This document shows, one piece after another, positions 16,869-24,553 of a stretch of 36,694 nt of DNA (the stretch's first letter is position 1; each line of letters starts with the position of its first letter). The DNA is from Myxococcales bacterium UBA5297 (lineage in GTDB: Bacteria; Myxococcota; Myxococcia; Myxococcales; UBA5297), in the NCBI GenBank assembly GCA_002408385.1, contig DHSB01000173.1:15740-52433 (forward strand), in the 5' to 3' direction. The translations under genes were made by a program, and so were the position numbers. The notes under the pieces are model-generated. The model had not been told where the DNA came from, did not search any database, and was given only the letters and a program-made list of their open reading frames with translations.

Positions 16869-17639
16869 TCAGGCCCCCGAGCGCCCGCTCGAAGGCTCGG
16901 GGATTGGGCCGATGGGGCCCGCGCGCCTTGCGACGGCCGCCCGCGGGCCGGGGGCTCGGGGCTGCCATTCGCGCATCGCGAAGAGGGCGAAGGCAAAGGC
17001 GTAGGCGGCGACGATGTCGATGGCGTAGTGGCGGTGGGCGAGCGCGACCGCGGCGACCATCGCCAGGTGGGCCCCAAGCGCCGCCCAGCGCAGAGGCGGC
17101 CGGTGCCAGACGTAGAGCAGCACGAGGAACGAGGTGGAGGTGTGGCCCGAAAAGAACATGTCCTTCGAGAGGTAGACGTGGGGCGCGTTCCCGAAGAACA
17201 GCCCCGCGGGCGACAGCAGGCTCAGGTAGGCCGACAGGAAGTCGGTTCCCTCGAGCCCGGGGCCGGCGTTGAGCGGGTTGGGCGGGCCAAACCCGGTGAG
17301 CGCGATGCACACCCCGCGCGCCAGGCACAGCAGGCCCAAGGCGACCACGCAGCGCGCCCAGCGCTCGGGCTCGAGCGCGAAGAAGGCGGCGAGGATGGGC
17401 ACCACGGCCACCAGCCAGGCGAGGTAGTTCACCCGGTCGATCCACGGCACATAGGGAAGCGCCGAGACCATCAGGTCCGGCAGGGTCGGCGCCTGGCGCA
17501 GCTCGGCCCAGAGCACCAGCGCGGTCATCACCGCGTAGCAGGCAAGGGTGAACGTCAGGGCTCCGACGCACCTGGCGAGAATTCGACGGCGGGGGGTCTT
17601 GGCGGCCAGGCCGCGTGCGGCCTTGGGCAGTGCTCCCAT
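16869..17639 (-). CDS. PAP2-superfamily membrane protein, sphingomyelin-synthase-like
   Basis: About 256 aa from the ATG at 17639 (MGALPKAARG); the open frame upstream to 17891 is not protein-like. It has about six hydrophobic segments. Two motifs stand out: KDMFFSGHTSTS (H166) and HRHYAIDIVAAY (H204, D208). These match the paired catalytic motifs of sphingomyelin/ceramide-phosphoethanolamine synthases (SGHT and HYTxDV...AY) better than the classic PAP2 phosphatase KX6RP-PSGH-SRX5HX3D triad. The family exchanges phospho-headgroups between diacylglycerol and ceramide. As first gene of the phosphonate cluster it could transfer, exchange or remove an AEP headgroup (inference). A plain lipid phosphatase remains possible. 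Confidence 0.8.
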   Translation of the reverse strand: MGALPKAARGLAAKTPRRRILARCVGALTFTLACYAVMTALVLWAELRQAPTLPDLMVSALPYVPWIDRVNYLAWLVAVVPILAAFFALEPERWARCVVALGLLCLARGVCIALTGFGPPNPLNAGPGLEGTDFLSAYLSLLSPAGLFFGNAPHVYLSKDMFFSGHTSTSFLVLLYVWHRPPLRWAALGAHLAMVAAVALAHRHYAIDIVAAYAFAFALFAMREWQPRAPGPRAAVARRAGPIGPIPEPSSGRSGA

Positions 17640-17737
17640 GCACTTCGAGCTAGCCACGCGCTCGCACGGTTGGCGCCCACCAAGGCGAGGGCTTGTCAAC
17701 CGTGTCGTCCGACAGGAGCGCATGGTTCTGGCTACGG

Positions 17738-17760
17738 GTGTACAGGCGCTTCGTGTACAG
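17738..17760. promoter_or_regulatory. Direct repeat GTGTACAG in the divergent intergenic region
   Basis: GTGTACAG occurs at 17738-17745 and 17753-17760, 15 bp apart start to start, between the PAP2 gene (minus) and the DUF2062 gene (plus). A pair of octamers in a divergent region could be an operator. It contains the palindrome TGTACA. There is no further support. Confidence 0.3.
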
Positions 17761-17868
17761 TGCCCGGCTCCTTTTGCCCGGCTGGCCTGAGGGGCCCCGC
17801 GGATGCAAGCGGGTGCGGAGAACACCGACGCGGGCCCGCGGCAACTCGGAAGGTCCGGAGGTTCTTGG

Positions 17869-18480
17869 ATGACAGCCCAGGGTCTTGCCAAGCGAGTCCG
17901 TCACGTCATCGTCGACGGGGTGCTCGGCGTGCACGACACCCCGCACCGCATCGCCCTCGGGGTGGCCATCGCGCTGTTCATCGCCTGGACGCCGACCATC
18001 GGCTTCCAGATGGGCCTGACGCTGTTCTTCGCGACCCTGCTGCGGGCCAACAAAGTGGTGGGCGTGCCGTTCGCCTGGCTGACCAACCCGGCGACCCTGT
18101 GGCTGTACATCCCCAACTACCTGCTCGGCTGCTGGTTGCTCGGCGAGCCGGCCGACATCACGCGCCTGGTCGCGGCCCTGGGCAAGATGTTCGCGCTCAG
18201 CGGTTCGGTTTCCGAGCGGCTGGCCGGTTTAGGTGACGTGCTCGAGGGCTTTCTTGCGCCCCTTTGGCTCGGCAGCGTGATCGTCGGGCTGTTGCTCGGC
18301 GCGCTGGGCTACCTGGCCGTCTTTCGCGGTGTCCTCGCCTACCGGCGAAGGCACCCGGCCCCGGCCCAAGGCGATTCGAGCGTCCTGCCCGGCCCGGGCT
18401 CGGCATCGCTGAAAGAGGCGCGAGGCCCGGCGCCCGCGGCTCGCTCGGGGCGTCAGGCCGAGGCACCGCCGGCGCTCTGA
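17869..18480 (+). CDS. DUF2062 family membrane protein
   Basis: 203 aa from the ATG at 17869, which has a consensus GGAGG 7 nt upstream; a longer open frame from 17803 lacks this. The N-terminal half carries the DUF2062 pattern: a short basic helix, then HRIALGVAIALFIAWTPTIG, FQMGLTLFFATLLRAN, and VPFAWLTNPATLWLYIPNY. Two or three membrane helices and a C-terminal tail rich in Pro, Ala and Arg follow. DUF2062 proteins are small inner-membrane proteins of unknown biochemical role, often found near glycosyltransferases or lipid genes. It is divergent from the phosphonolipid cluster. The tail (residues 165-203) is low complexity. Confidence 0.85.
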   Translation: MTAQGLAKRVRHVIVDGVLGVHDTPHRIALGVAIALFIAWTPTIGFQMGLTLFFATLLRANKVVGVPFAWLTNPATLWLYIPNYLLGCWLLGEPADITRLVAALGKMFALSGSVSERLAGLGDVLEGFLAPLWLGSVIVGLLLGALGYLAVFRGVLAYRRRHPAPAQGDSSVLPGPGSASLKEARGPAPAARSGRQAEAPPAL

Positions 18481-18514
18481 CCGGCCGAGGCGAGCACCGG
18501 TAGGTCCGGTCGAG

Positions 18515-18664
18515 AGTGGTCGCGAAATCTCCGCCGCTGCTCACCCGGTAGCCTCCCGAGGAACGAGAAAGGCGGAGGCGGGCCCGTTTGACTTCGGCCT
18601 CGCAGGCTCGGCCTACGCTCGAGCCGAACGGGTTTGTCGCTCGAAGGCTTCTTCGACAGCTCGA
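18515..18664. repeat. Degenerate dispersed element between DUF2062 gene and minus-strand ORF
   Basis: It contains GGTAGCCTCCCGAGGAACGAGAAAGGCGGAG (compare 13687-13711), GACTTCGGCCTCGCAGGCTCGGCCTACGCTCGA (compare the reverse complement of 25740-25775) and CGAAGGCTTCTTCGACAGC. It is a rearranged or partial member of the dispersed family. No gene is seen between 18481 and 18664. Confidence 0.5.
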
Positions 18665-19006
18665 TTAGCGCGGTTTGCCGCGCCTGCCGGGCAGCAGCGC
18701 TCTGGTCGCTCGCCTGGCGAACCGGGGAGCCAGCCCGTTGAGGCCGCTCCAACCCGGCAGCGTGAGCAGCGAACGGACGAGGGAGGCAGCGAGCGCGGCG
18801 GGCGTCGTGCCCTTGGCCTCCATGCAGACCTTCACCTCCGCGCTGAGGTCCTCGACGGCTCCCCGCGCGATGGTCGTCGAGCCGTCCGAGCGGATCTCGA
18901 CGACCAGCCGGGCGACCACGGGCGGCTCGGCGCGCGGTGCGCGGACCTCGGACGGCAGGGGGGGCGCGAGGTCCTTCGGGTCAGAGTCGCCGGGAGGGTG
19001 GGCCAT
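18665..19006 (-). CDS. Small hypothetical protein downstream of dnaJ
   Basis: 113 aa starting MAHPPGDSDPKDL. The proline-rich N-terminus is followed by a beta-rich segment (PPVVARLVVEIRSDGSTTIA) and an alpha-helical segment (AALAASLVRSLLTLPGW), with a basic C-terminus. I do not recognise a family. The third-codon positions are strongly GC, as in neighbouring genes, and it follows dnaJ by 83 bp on the same strand, which supports a real gene. Confidence 0.55.
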   Translation of the reverse strand: MAHPPGDSDPKDLAPPLPSEVRAPRAEPPVVARLVVEIRSDGSTTIARGAVEDLSAEVKVCMEAKGTTPAALAASLVRSLLTLPGWSGLNGLAPRFARRATRALLPGRRGKPR

Positions 19007-19088
19007 GGCTCAAGAAACAATGCTCTCCCCGCCGGCGGCGCAAGCGGGTCGCGCGTTTCGGGGAAAACCGGAAAGGCCGGCCGCTGGC

Positions 19089-20258
19089 TCAGAGCCTGAC
19101 GCCCGCGCGCACGTCGTCAGGATAGGCGCGCTCGAGCTCGGCGACCGCCTTCCTCGCGGCCTCGTCGAGCTGCGTGGGAAGGACGATGAGCAGCTCGACG
19201 TAGAGATCGCCCCGCGGGCCGCCCTTGAGTGACGGGATTCCCAGGCCGCGCAGCCGCAGCTTGCGCCCGCTCTGCGAGCCCGCGGGGATCTTCAAGGTCA
19301 CGTCGCCGTCGAAAGTCGGGCAGCGCACCTCCCCCCCCTCGAGCGCCTCGCGCACCGTCACCGGGAGCGACATGTAGAGGTCGTGGCCCTCGCGCCGCAC
19401 GTGCGGGTGCGTCGCGATGCGGGGCACGAGGAAGAGGTCGCCCGGGGGGCCGCCTCGCACGCCGGCCGCCCCCTGGCCCGCAAGCCGGATCTTCGAGCCG
19501 TCGGCGACGCCCGCGGGGACCTTGACGGTGATCCGCGCCTCCTCGAGGACGGTGCCCGCGCCGCCGCACTTCGGACAGGCGTTGGGGACCTTGCCGCTGC
19601 CGTTGCAGGTGGGGCAGGTGCCCGAGAAGCTGAAGGGGCCGCGGGAGGTGCGCGCCTGACCCGAGCCCTCGCAGGTCGGGCAGGTGCGCCCGCGCCCGCC
19701 GCCGGGGAGCACTCCGGTGCCCGCGCACCTCTCACAGCGCCCGGGGCGCCGGAAGCCGATGGTGCGCTCGCCGCCCTTGACCGCTTCGCGCAGGCCGATC
19801 TCGATCTCCAGCGTCAGGTCCTCGCCCGCCCGCTGTGAGACCTCGGCGCCGGCCGGGCCGCGACCGCGGCGCCGGGCGCGGCCCACTCCGCCGAAGAGGC
19901 TCTCGAAGATGTCACCGAGGTCAAACTCCTCTCCGTACTCGAAGCCCGGGAAGCCGCCTTGCGGGGCTCCGGACTGCTGGGCCGAACGCCATTGGCGATA
20001 GGCCCGCGCCTTCTCGGGATCAAACCCGATGCGCAGGGCGTCGGCGCCCAGCTCGTCGTAGAGCTTGCGCTTCTCGGGGTCGGAGAGAACCTCGAAGGCC
20101 GCGTTGATCTCCTTGAAGCGGTCCTCGGCCTGCTTGTTCCCCGGGTTGACGTCCGGGTGGTACTTCCGCGCCAGCTTGCGAAAGGCCTTCTTGATCTCGT
20201 CGGCGGAGGCCGTCCGGGAGACGCCCAGGATCTCGTAGAGGTCGCGCTCGGCTGCCAA
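19089..20258 (-). CDS. dnaJ: Chaperone protein DnaJ
   Basis: Hsp40 co-chaperone that delivers substrates to DnaK and stimulates its ATPase. It has 389 aa with the full type I layout. The J domain carries the HPD tripeptide in [13 protein letters not shown] Gly/Phe-rich linker ([20 protein letters not shown]) follows, then four zinc-binding CXXCXGXG repeats ([32 protein letters not shown]) and the C-terminal substrate-binding domain with [10 protein letters not shown]. The start is TTG at 20258 (TTG-GCA-GCC-GAG), with GGAG about 8 nt upstream. dnaK and grpE are not adjacent. Confidence 0.97.
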   Translation of the reverse strand: MAAERDLYEILGVSRTASADEIKKAFRKLARKYHPDVNPGNKQAEDRFKEINAAFEVLSDPEKRKLYDELGADALRIGFDPEKARAYRQWRSAQQSGAPQGGFPGFEYGEEFDLGDIFESLFGGVGRARRRGRGPAGAEVSQRAGEDLTLEIEIGLREAVKGGERTIGFRRPGRCERCAGTGVLPGGGRGRTCPTCEGSGQARTSRGPFSFSGTCPTCNGSGKVPNACPKCGGAGTVLEEARITVKVPAGVADGSKIRLAGQGAAGVRGGPPGDLFLVPRIATHPHVRREGHDLYMSLPVTVREALEGGEVRCPTFDGDVTLKIPAGSQSGRKLRLRGLGIPSLKGGPRGDLYVELLIVLPTQLDEAARKAVAELERAYPDDVRAGVRL

Positions 20259-20325
20259 AGTCGTCTCTCCGTCGTGTGCGGCGCGCAGAGCGCGCGGCGG
20301 CGCGCCCGGCTTGGTTCACCGCCAA

Positions 20326-20353
20326 GCAATAACCATCTTGGGCGACATTCCAA
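20326..20353 (-). promoter_or_regulatory. Candidate promoter upstream of dnaJ
   Basis: On the minus strand, TTGGAA (20353-20348) and TATTGC (20331-20326) are separated by 16 bp. They lie in a locally AT-richer patch about 70 bp upstream of the dnaJ start. The match to a sigma-70 promoter is modest. No CIRCE inverted repeat was seen. Confidence 0.3.
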
Positions 20354-20419
20354 GCGAGAAGACGGCTGGACGCTTCCTGTCGCCCCGGCCCCGGGGGCAA
20401 GCCGGGCGACGCGGCGACT

Positions 20420-20917
20420 TCAGGGCAGGTCGAGGAGCATGACGAGCCCGTCCTCGTTCTCGTCGGCGTAGTAGTTGGGCCGCACCCCGACGACGCGGAA
20501 CCCGAACTCCTCGTAGAGCTTGATGGCCGGGGTGTTGGTGCGCCGGACCTCGAGGGTGGCCAGGGCGGCGCCCGAGAGCTTGGCGACCCGGAGGGTTTCG
20601 GCGATGAGCGCCTTGGCGACCCCGCGCCGCAGTTGGGCCGGGTCGGTGGCGACGTTGAGGACGTGGAGCTCGTCGTGGACGAGCCAGAAGATGACGAAGC
20701 CGCGAATCCGCTCGCCCGCGTCGGTCGGCTCCTCGGCGACGAGGATGGTCGACCAGGCGTGCGTCAGCTCGCGGCGCATCAGCTCTTCGGTCCAAGGGTG
20801 GGCAAAGGCGGCCTGCTCGATGCGAAGCACCTCGTCGAGGTCGTCGGGCACCAAGCGCCGCAGTCGGAACGGGCCGGTGCACTCGGCCGCCTGCTCGGGA
20901 AGTTGCGGGCGTCTCAC
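20420..20917 (-). CDS. rimI: RimI-type ribosomal-protein alanine N-acetyltransferase
   Basis: A GNAT-fold acetyltransferase of about 165 aa, expected to acetylate the N-terminal alanine of ribosomal protein S18. I chose the GTG at 20917 because AAGGAG precedes it by 5 nt; the ATG at 20965 would overlap the upstream gene. Motifs: FRLRRLVPDDLDEVLRIEQ at the N-terminus, acetyl-CoA loop ATDPAQLRRGVAKALI (RimI-like Q/RxxGxG/A form), LEVRRTNTPAIKLYEEFGF and a C-terminal YYADENEDGLVM, which matches RimI well. It is 22 bp downstream of the SurA-like gene, so co-transcribed. Confidence 0.88.
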   Translation of the reverse strand: MRRPQLPEQAAECTGPFRLRRLVPDDLDEVLRIEQAAFAHPWTEELMRRELTHAWSTILVAEEPTDAGERIRGFVIFWLVHDELHVLNVATDPAQLRRGVAKALIAETLRVAKLSGAALATLEVRRTNTPAIKLYEEFGFRVVGVRPNYYADENEDGLVMLLDLP

Positions 20918-20939
20918 CGTCGCTCCTTTGGCTTCAAAG

Positions 20940-21665
20940 CTAGGGCCGTGCCCCTGGGCCGACACCTTCGGGCGGCTCGCCGGCGCCCGCGAAGGGGGCG
21001 AGCAGGCGCACCTCGGCCCGCGCGCGCAGGTCGGCGATGAGCTGCCGGGTCAGCTCCCGGTAGCGCTCACGGGTCAGGTGCGAGCGGATGGCCTCGCGCA
21101 CCTGGGCGTACGGCTGGCCGGCGAAGTCGGCGGCGTGGTCCTTGTAGAACTGGCGCATCTCGTCCTCGGTCGTCCGAGCGGCGAGCTTCACCTTGCTCTC
21201 GAGCAGGCGGGCGACGCGCAGGTCGCGACGCAGGATGGCGGCGAGCTGGTCCTCGGAGCACTCGTGCAGCAGGAGCCACTCGCGGTAGGCCTTGTCGTGC
21301 GCGAAGCGGCCCGAGAAGTCGCGCAGAGCGGCGGCGATGTCCGCGTCGCTCACCTCGAAGACCTGCAGGCGCACGGCCTCTTCGAAGGCGAGCCGCTGGC
21401 CGATGACGTAGCCGAGGGTGCGCGCCAGGTCCTCGTCGGAGAGCTCTCCGAGCGCTTCCTGGGCGGCGCCCTGGCGGATGAAGGCGACGCGCGCCTCGAG
21501 CTCGAGCTCCGAGAGCAGCAGCGGCTGCTTCTCGACGACCGCGACGATTCGATCGAGGGCCTGCCACCTCGAACCCGTGAGCGGCTGTTCGGCCGGCTCT
21601 CCAAAGGAATCGGCAGACGCCGCCAAGGTAGCGGCCAGCAGCGCGGCGAGCATCGTCCTCATCAT
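20940..21665 (-). CDS. Exported SurA-N-like protein without a PPIase domain
   Basis: 241 aa from the ATG at 21665, with a signal peptide (MMRTMLAALLAATLAASADS). The mature part starts ALDRIVAVVEKQPLLLSELE, which is the SurA/PpiD-type opening (D-x-I-v-AvV...lLlSEle). It continues as long helices (LARTLGYVIGQRLAFEEA, then EMRQFYKDHAADF). No parvulin PPIase domain follows; the protein ends in a helical RYRELTRQLIADLRARAEVRLL region. This is a periplasmic chaperone-like N-domain protein, probably in outer-membrane protein folding. It lies upstream of rimI, with 22 bp between them. Confidence 0.75.
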   Translation of the reverse strand: MMRTMLAALLAATLAASADSFGEPAEQPLTGSRWQALDRIVAVVEKQPLLLSELELEARVAFIRQGAAQEALGELSDEDLARTLGYVIGQRLAFEEAVRLQVFEVSDADIAAALRDFSGRFAHDKAYREWLLLHECSEDQLAAILRRDLRVARLLESKVKLAARTTEDEMRQFYKDHAADFAGQPYAQVREAIRSHLTRERYRELTRQLIADLRARAEVRLLAPFAGAGEPPEGVGPGARP

Positions 21666-21781
21666 CGCGCGCGAATCTAACCGGGAGGGCGTTGGGCAGG
21701 CAATCGCAGGGCGGGAATTGTCGTGGCGGCTCGCCGCTTGAAGGAGGGGCGGCGCTCGACGCGCCCTGGCCGAGGGTCTCG

Positions 21782-22309
21782 ATGGGAAAGTACTTGTACG
21801 ATTGCGAAGTCCTGGAGATGAAGCTCGAGGTTCCGGGCGAAGACGTCCGGGAGCTGGTCGACTGGTTCGACGGAAGCCATGGCGCCGAGCGAGCAAGCGC
21901 CAAGGCTGAGCTGGCCGGACGCGAGCTGAGGATCGAGGCCCAGGGCGGTCGCGTGCTCTTGACGCTGCGAGGAGAGGCCTTTGTGCCCGAGGAGATCGAG
22001 ATCCTCGACGACCGGGAAGCGCTGTTCTTCGAGAGCGTGGTCCTGGCCCTCTTCGTCACCTACCAGGGAACGCTGCGCTGCCGGGTGCGCTGGGCGGGGC
22101 ATCGGCATGGCTCGGTCGGCGACGAGCAGGAAGTGCAGGTGGACCAGGGCCGCTCGAGCTGGCCGAACCCCGTGACGCCGGGTGCCTGGTTGGTCGCCTC
22201 GGCGATCTCCGAGGTCGGTGCCGAGATCCGCGGCAAGCTCGAGGAAGCCCGTCGGCACTACGACGAGTATCTGCGCCTGAAGGAGCAGCGGGGGATGAGC
22301 AAGCGCTGA
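21782..22309 (+). CDS. Hypothetical protein, about 175 aa
   Basis: It starts MGKYLYDCEVLEMKLEVPGE at the ATG 21782. The upstream in-frame extension to 21692 overlaps the promoter side of the divergent gene and is doubtful. It is an acidic alpha/beta protein without a signal peptide, membrane segment or known catalytic motif, ending in a coiled-coil-like basic helix (IRGKLEEARRHYDEYLRLKEQ). Codon positions are clearly biased to GC at the third base, so it is a real gene. I do not recognise the family. Confidence 0.75.
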   Translation: MGKYLYDCEVLEMKLEVPGEDVRELVDWFDGSHGAERASAKAELAGRELRIEAQGGRVLLTLRGEAFVPEEIEILDDREALFFESVVLALFVTYQGTLRCRVRWAGHRHGSVGDEQEVQVDQGRSSWPNPVTPGAWLVASAISEVGAEIRGKLEEARRHYDEYLRLKEQRGMSKR

Positions 22310-22386
22310 CCGCGCCGCGCGTCAGGCGCGGCTGTGTCTTGGGCCTTGGCCTCTCTCTCGGCTCGCGGGCGCGAAGACCCCCGTCC

Positions 22387-22790
22387 TCATCGAGACGCGG
22401 GCTTCGTCGGCCGGTGGGCGCGAAGAAACCCCGGCCTCCGAGTGCCGGTGCGAAGTGCCCGGACTCGGGTCGCGTCGCTCGAGCCGAGAAGCGCACCTTC
22501 CCCGGGCCATCCCTCGCGCAGCAGCGCGGGCGAGGTGGACGAGTAGAAAGGCGAGTCGAGCTTCGCGTTGTCGCGCGGGGCGATGAGCAGCGCGCCGAGG
22601 AAGGCCTCCGCCTCGAGGGCGCATCCGTTTGCCCTCCAGCTTGCCCTTGGCGAGCAGCTCCTCTCTGCCTGCAGCGAGCGCCCGGAGCCGCCTGGGAAAC
22701 GTCAGCCGACGCTCGAGCCGTGTGTCCCCAATGAGTGCCTCGCCAAAGCCTGTCGCAGCGGCCGAGCACGCGCGCAGGAGGAGCCATGGA
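22387..22790 (-). pseudogene. Possible frameshifted gene remnant
   Basis: In one minus-strand frame, 22387-22630 reads CALEAEAFLGALLIAPRDN and onward to a TGA at 22387-22389. About 35 consecutive codons there have almost only G or C at the third base, the pattern of true genes here. Upstream, the plausible sequence lies in the next frame (ALIGDTRLERRLTFPRRLRA, then ELLAKGKLEGKR), so a 1-nt insertion or 2-nt deletion near 22621-22630 would join them. There is no convincing start or family match. It fills most of the 632-bp gap 22310-22941; a chance open stretch or sequencing error is possible. Confidence 0.3.
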
Positions 22791-22941
22791 CCGCTTGCCC
22801 TGCTCCGGGGCGGCCAGGGTTTGTCGCGGTGCGCTCGAGGCCCGCTTCCCGTGCATGCGTTGCGCGACAGGCCTCGCTTGCACGGTTTGAAGTGGGCCCC
22901 AGATTTCTCGAAAAGGAGACTTCCGGGCTCGGGGGGCCTTC

Positions 22942-23556
22942 GTGTCGAAGAGACTGATGGCGGGCCTGCTCGCGTTGGCCCTGTCAGGGTCTCCGGCCGC
23001 GGTCCTCGCAAGCGAGGGAGCAATCGGGCCTGAGGAGCTGAGGCGGCCTGAGCCCTCGCCGGTCAAGGGCGCCAAGCTCAGCGTGCTTGGCGGTGTCGAG
23101 GGTTATTCGGGCCGGCTCGCGCCGCGGGTCAACCCGGGGGTCGCCTGGGGCGTCGTCGTCGGCACCCAGCCGCTCAACAGGATGGGCGTCGAGCTGGCGT
23201 ACAGCGGCGCCTCGAATGCGCTTACCGACCCGCGCTTCGAGGGCGGGCGCATGGTGCGCAACGGCGTGGGCTTGAACGTGAAGTTCTCGCTGACCCCTTC
23301 GCGGGTCGAGCCGTACCTGTACGGCGGGATTGGCGTCTCGTTCGCGAGCATCTCTGATGTCCCCGTGGCCTCGGGCTATGGCGACGACGTCTTCGGCGTC
23401 GTGCCGCTCGGGGCGGGGGTTGGCTTTCATCTCGGCACCTGGTTGCTCGGGGCGCGAGGCGAGCTTGGATTCCTTTTCGCCCAGCAGCTCGGGCCCACGG
23501 CGACGAGCGGGGCGAAGATGTGGAACGGGCGGGTGGAGCTTGGCGCCAGGTTCTAA
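22942..23556 (+). CDS. Outer-membrane beta-barrel protein, paralogue 1
   Basis: 204 aa with a signal peptide (MSKRLMAGLLALALSG...AVLAS). The start is GTG at 22942; an ATG five codons in is an alternative. The mature protein is a run of amphipathic beta strands alternating with turns (VLGGVEGYSGRL, WGVVVGTQPLNRMGVELAYSG, VEPYLYGGIGVSFASI, GVGFHLGTWLLGARGELGFL) and ends in the classic terminal phenylalanine (VELGARF). This resembles small 8-strand OmpA/OMP_b-brl porin-like proteins. It is followed 59 bp later by a paralogue with the same layout. The role is unknown. Confidence 0.8.
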   Translation: MSKRLMAGLLALALSGSPAAVLASEGAIGPEELRRPEPSPVKGAKLSVLGGVEGYSGRLAPRVNPGVAWGVVVGTQPLNRMGVELAYSGASNALTDPRFEGGRMVRNGVGLNVKFSLTPSRVEPYLYGGIGVSFASISDVPVASGYGDDVFGVVPLGAGVGFHLGTWLLGARGELGFLFAQQLGPTATSGAKMWNGRVELGARF

Positions 23557-23615
23557 AGGCGCGAGCGGGGCGGCCGAGGCGCGGCCGAGCCCCGGGGGTT
23601 TCGAGGGGAGGCGTG

Positions 23616-24170
23616 ATGCTCGTGCGCGTGGTGTTGTCGGCGGCGCTGCTGCTGTGGTCCGCTCCGGTGGCAGCAAAGGGGCTCGAGCTGTCGCTCGGGG
23701 TCGAGGGAGGGGTCAGCCGCTACACCGGCGCTCTTGGCGGGACGTTGAAAGCCGGGGCGAGCTGGGGGGTGCACGCCGAGGCACGCGCGACCTCGTGGCT
23801 CTCGGTCGGATTCGCCTACTCCGGAAGCCTCAACCGGCTCTCGGTCCCCGGCGAAGAGGCGCCGCCGCTGCTCGTGCGCGACGGCGCGAGCGCGAGGGCA
23901 CGGCTGTCGCCGGGCAGGCGGAGCGTCGAGCCGTTCGTCGAGATCGGCGCGGGGGTCTCGAGGCTCACCCTCGCGCGTGGAGACGCCGGGCCGCGCTACC
24001 GGGGCGACACGACCGCGGAGATACCCGTGGCCGCCGGGCTGATGCTGCACGCCGACGCGCTCGACGTCGGCTTGAAGCTCGGGTACGTCACGTTGCTCGG
24101 CAATTCGGTCTACGAGGGCGGTGGCGGGCACCTGCTGACAGGCTGCCTGACCTTGGGAACGAGCTTCTGA
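23616..24170 (+). CDS. Outer-membrane beta-barrel protein, paralogue 2
   Basis: 184 aa from the ATG at 23616, with GGGAGG about 7 nt upstream. The signal peptide is MLVRVVLSAALLLWSAPVAA. The order of motifs parallels the upstream gene: GVEGGVSRYTGALGG (compare GVEGYSGRL), ASWGVHAEARATSWLSVGFAYSGSLNRL (compare ELAYSGASNAL), VEPFVEIGAGVSRL (compare VEPYLYGGIGVSF), and a terminal TLGTSF. The two genes are therefore a diverged tandem duplication. Both probably form small barrels in the outer membrane. Confidence 0.8.
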   Translation: MLVRVVLSAALLLWSAPVAAKGLELSLGVEGGVSRYTGALGGTLKAGASWGVHAEARATSWLSVGFAYSGSLNRLSVPGEEAPPLLVRDGASARARLSPGRRSVEPFVEIGAGVSRLTLARGDAGPRYRGDTTAEIPVAAGLMLHADALDVGLKLGYVTLLGNSVYEGGGGHLLTGCLTLGTSF

Positions 24171-24468
24171 GCAGCGCGAGCCTGTGGCTGGTGGAAGTTC
24201 TGGGAGGATTGAGTCTTGAGTCGCGAGTAAGGGGGCCCGGCTCGGCAGCGCCGCGAGGGGCCCGGCCGCGCGTCGCGATGCGCCCGGTCGGCTCCGGGAG
24301 GGATGCACAGCGGTGCGCCCGGCCAGGAATCGACCACCGGCGCGGCATTCGCCACGGGCCGTCGGCCATGCGCCAGCTCGTCCTGAAGACCGGACCTCAT
24401 GCGGCCAAGCGCAGGGCAGGCGACGACGGGAACCCGCGCGGGCAAGCGGCTCCGGGGCCTGCGGGGAC

Positions 24469-24488
24469 GGGCGCATTGCCATGCGCCC
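24469..24488. repeat. Hairpin repeat GGGCGCA-TTGCCA-TGCGCCC
   Basis: Identical 20-bp hairpin to 13799-13818, again followed by CCTACCAACC and, 60 bp on, GTCGACTCTCGACTG touching the stop of a minus-strand gene (24554). It lies between convergent genes. The rest of the 383-bp gap 24171-24553 contains further GATGCGCCCGG-type fragments (24277, 24315) and no gene. Confidence 0.65.
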
Positions 24489-24553
24489 CTACCAACCTGC
24501 GGCCGATCGCTTTGGTTCCGGGCGGTGCCCGGGCCGTCGACTCTCGACTGCTG

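Noticed and set aside
17694..17699. Minus-strand TTGACA as the -35 of the phosphonate cluster promoter
   Set aside because: No acceptable -10 lies 15-19 bp downstream, so a perfect hexamer alone was judged chance.
16869..17891. Longer PAP2 protein starting at 17891
   Set aside because: The extra 84 residues are Arg/Pro/Ser-rich, lack family similarity and overlap the divergent DUF2062 gene start.
15615..18236. Plus-strand open frame of over 800 codons across the CDP-alcohol phosphotransferase and PAP2 genes
   Set aside because: Antisense shadow of two genes with intact family signatures; its own sequence has no recognisable fold.
20259..20419. CIRCE or sigma-32 heat-shock element upstream of dnaJ
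   Set aside because: No nine-base inverted repeat with a 9-nt spacer and no CTTGAA/CCCCAT pair was found.
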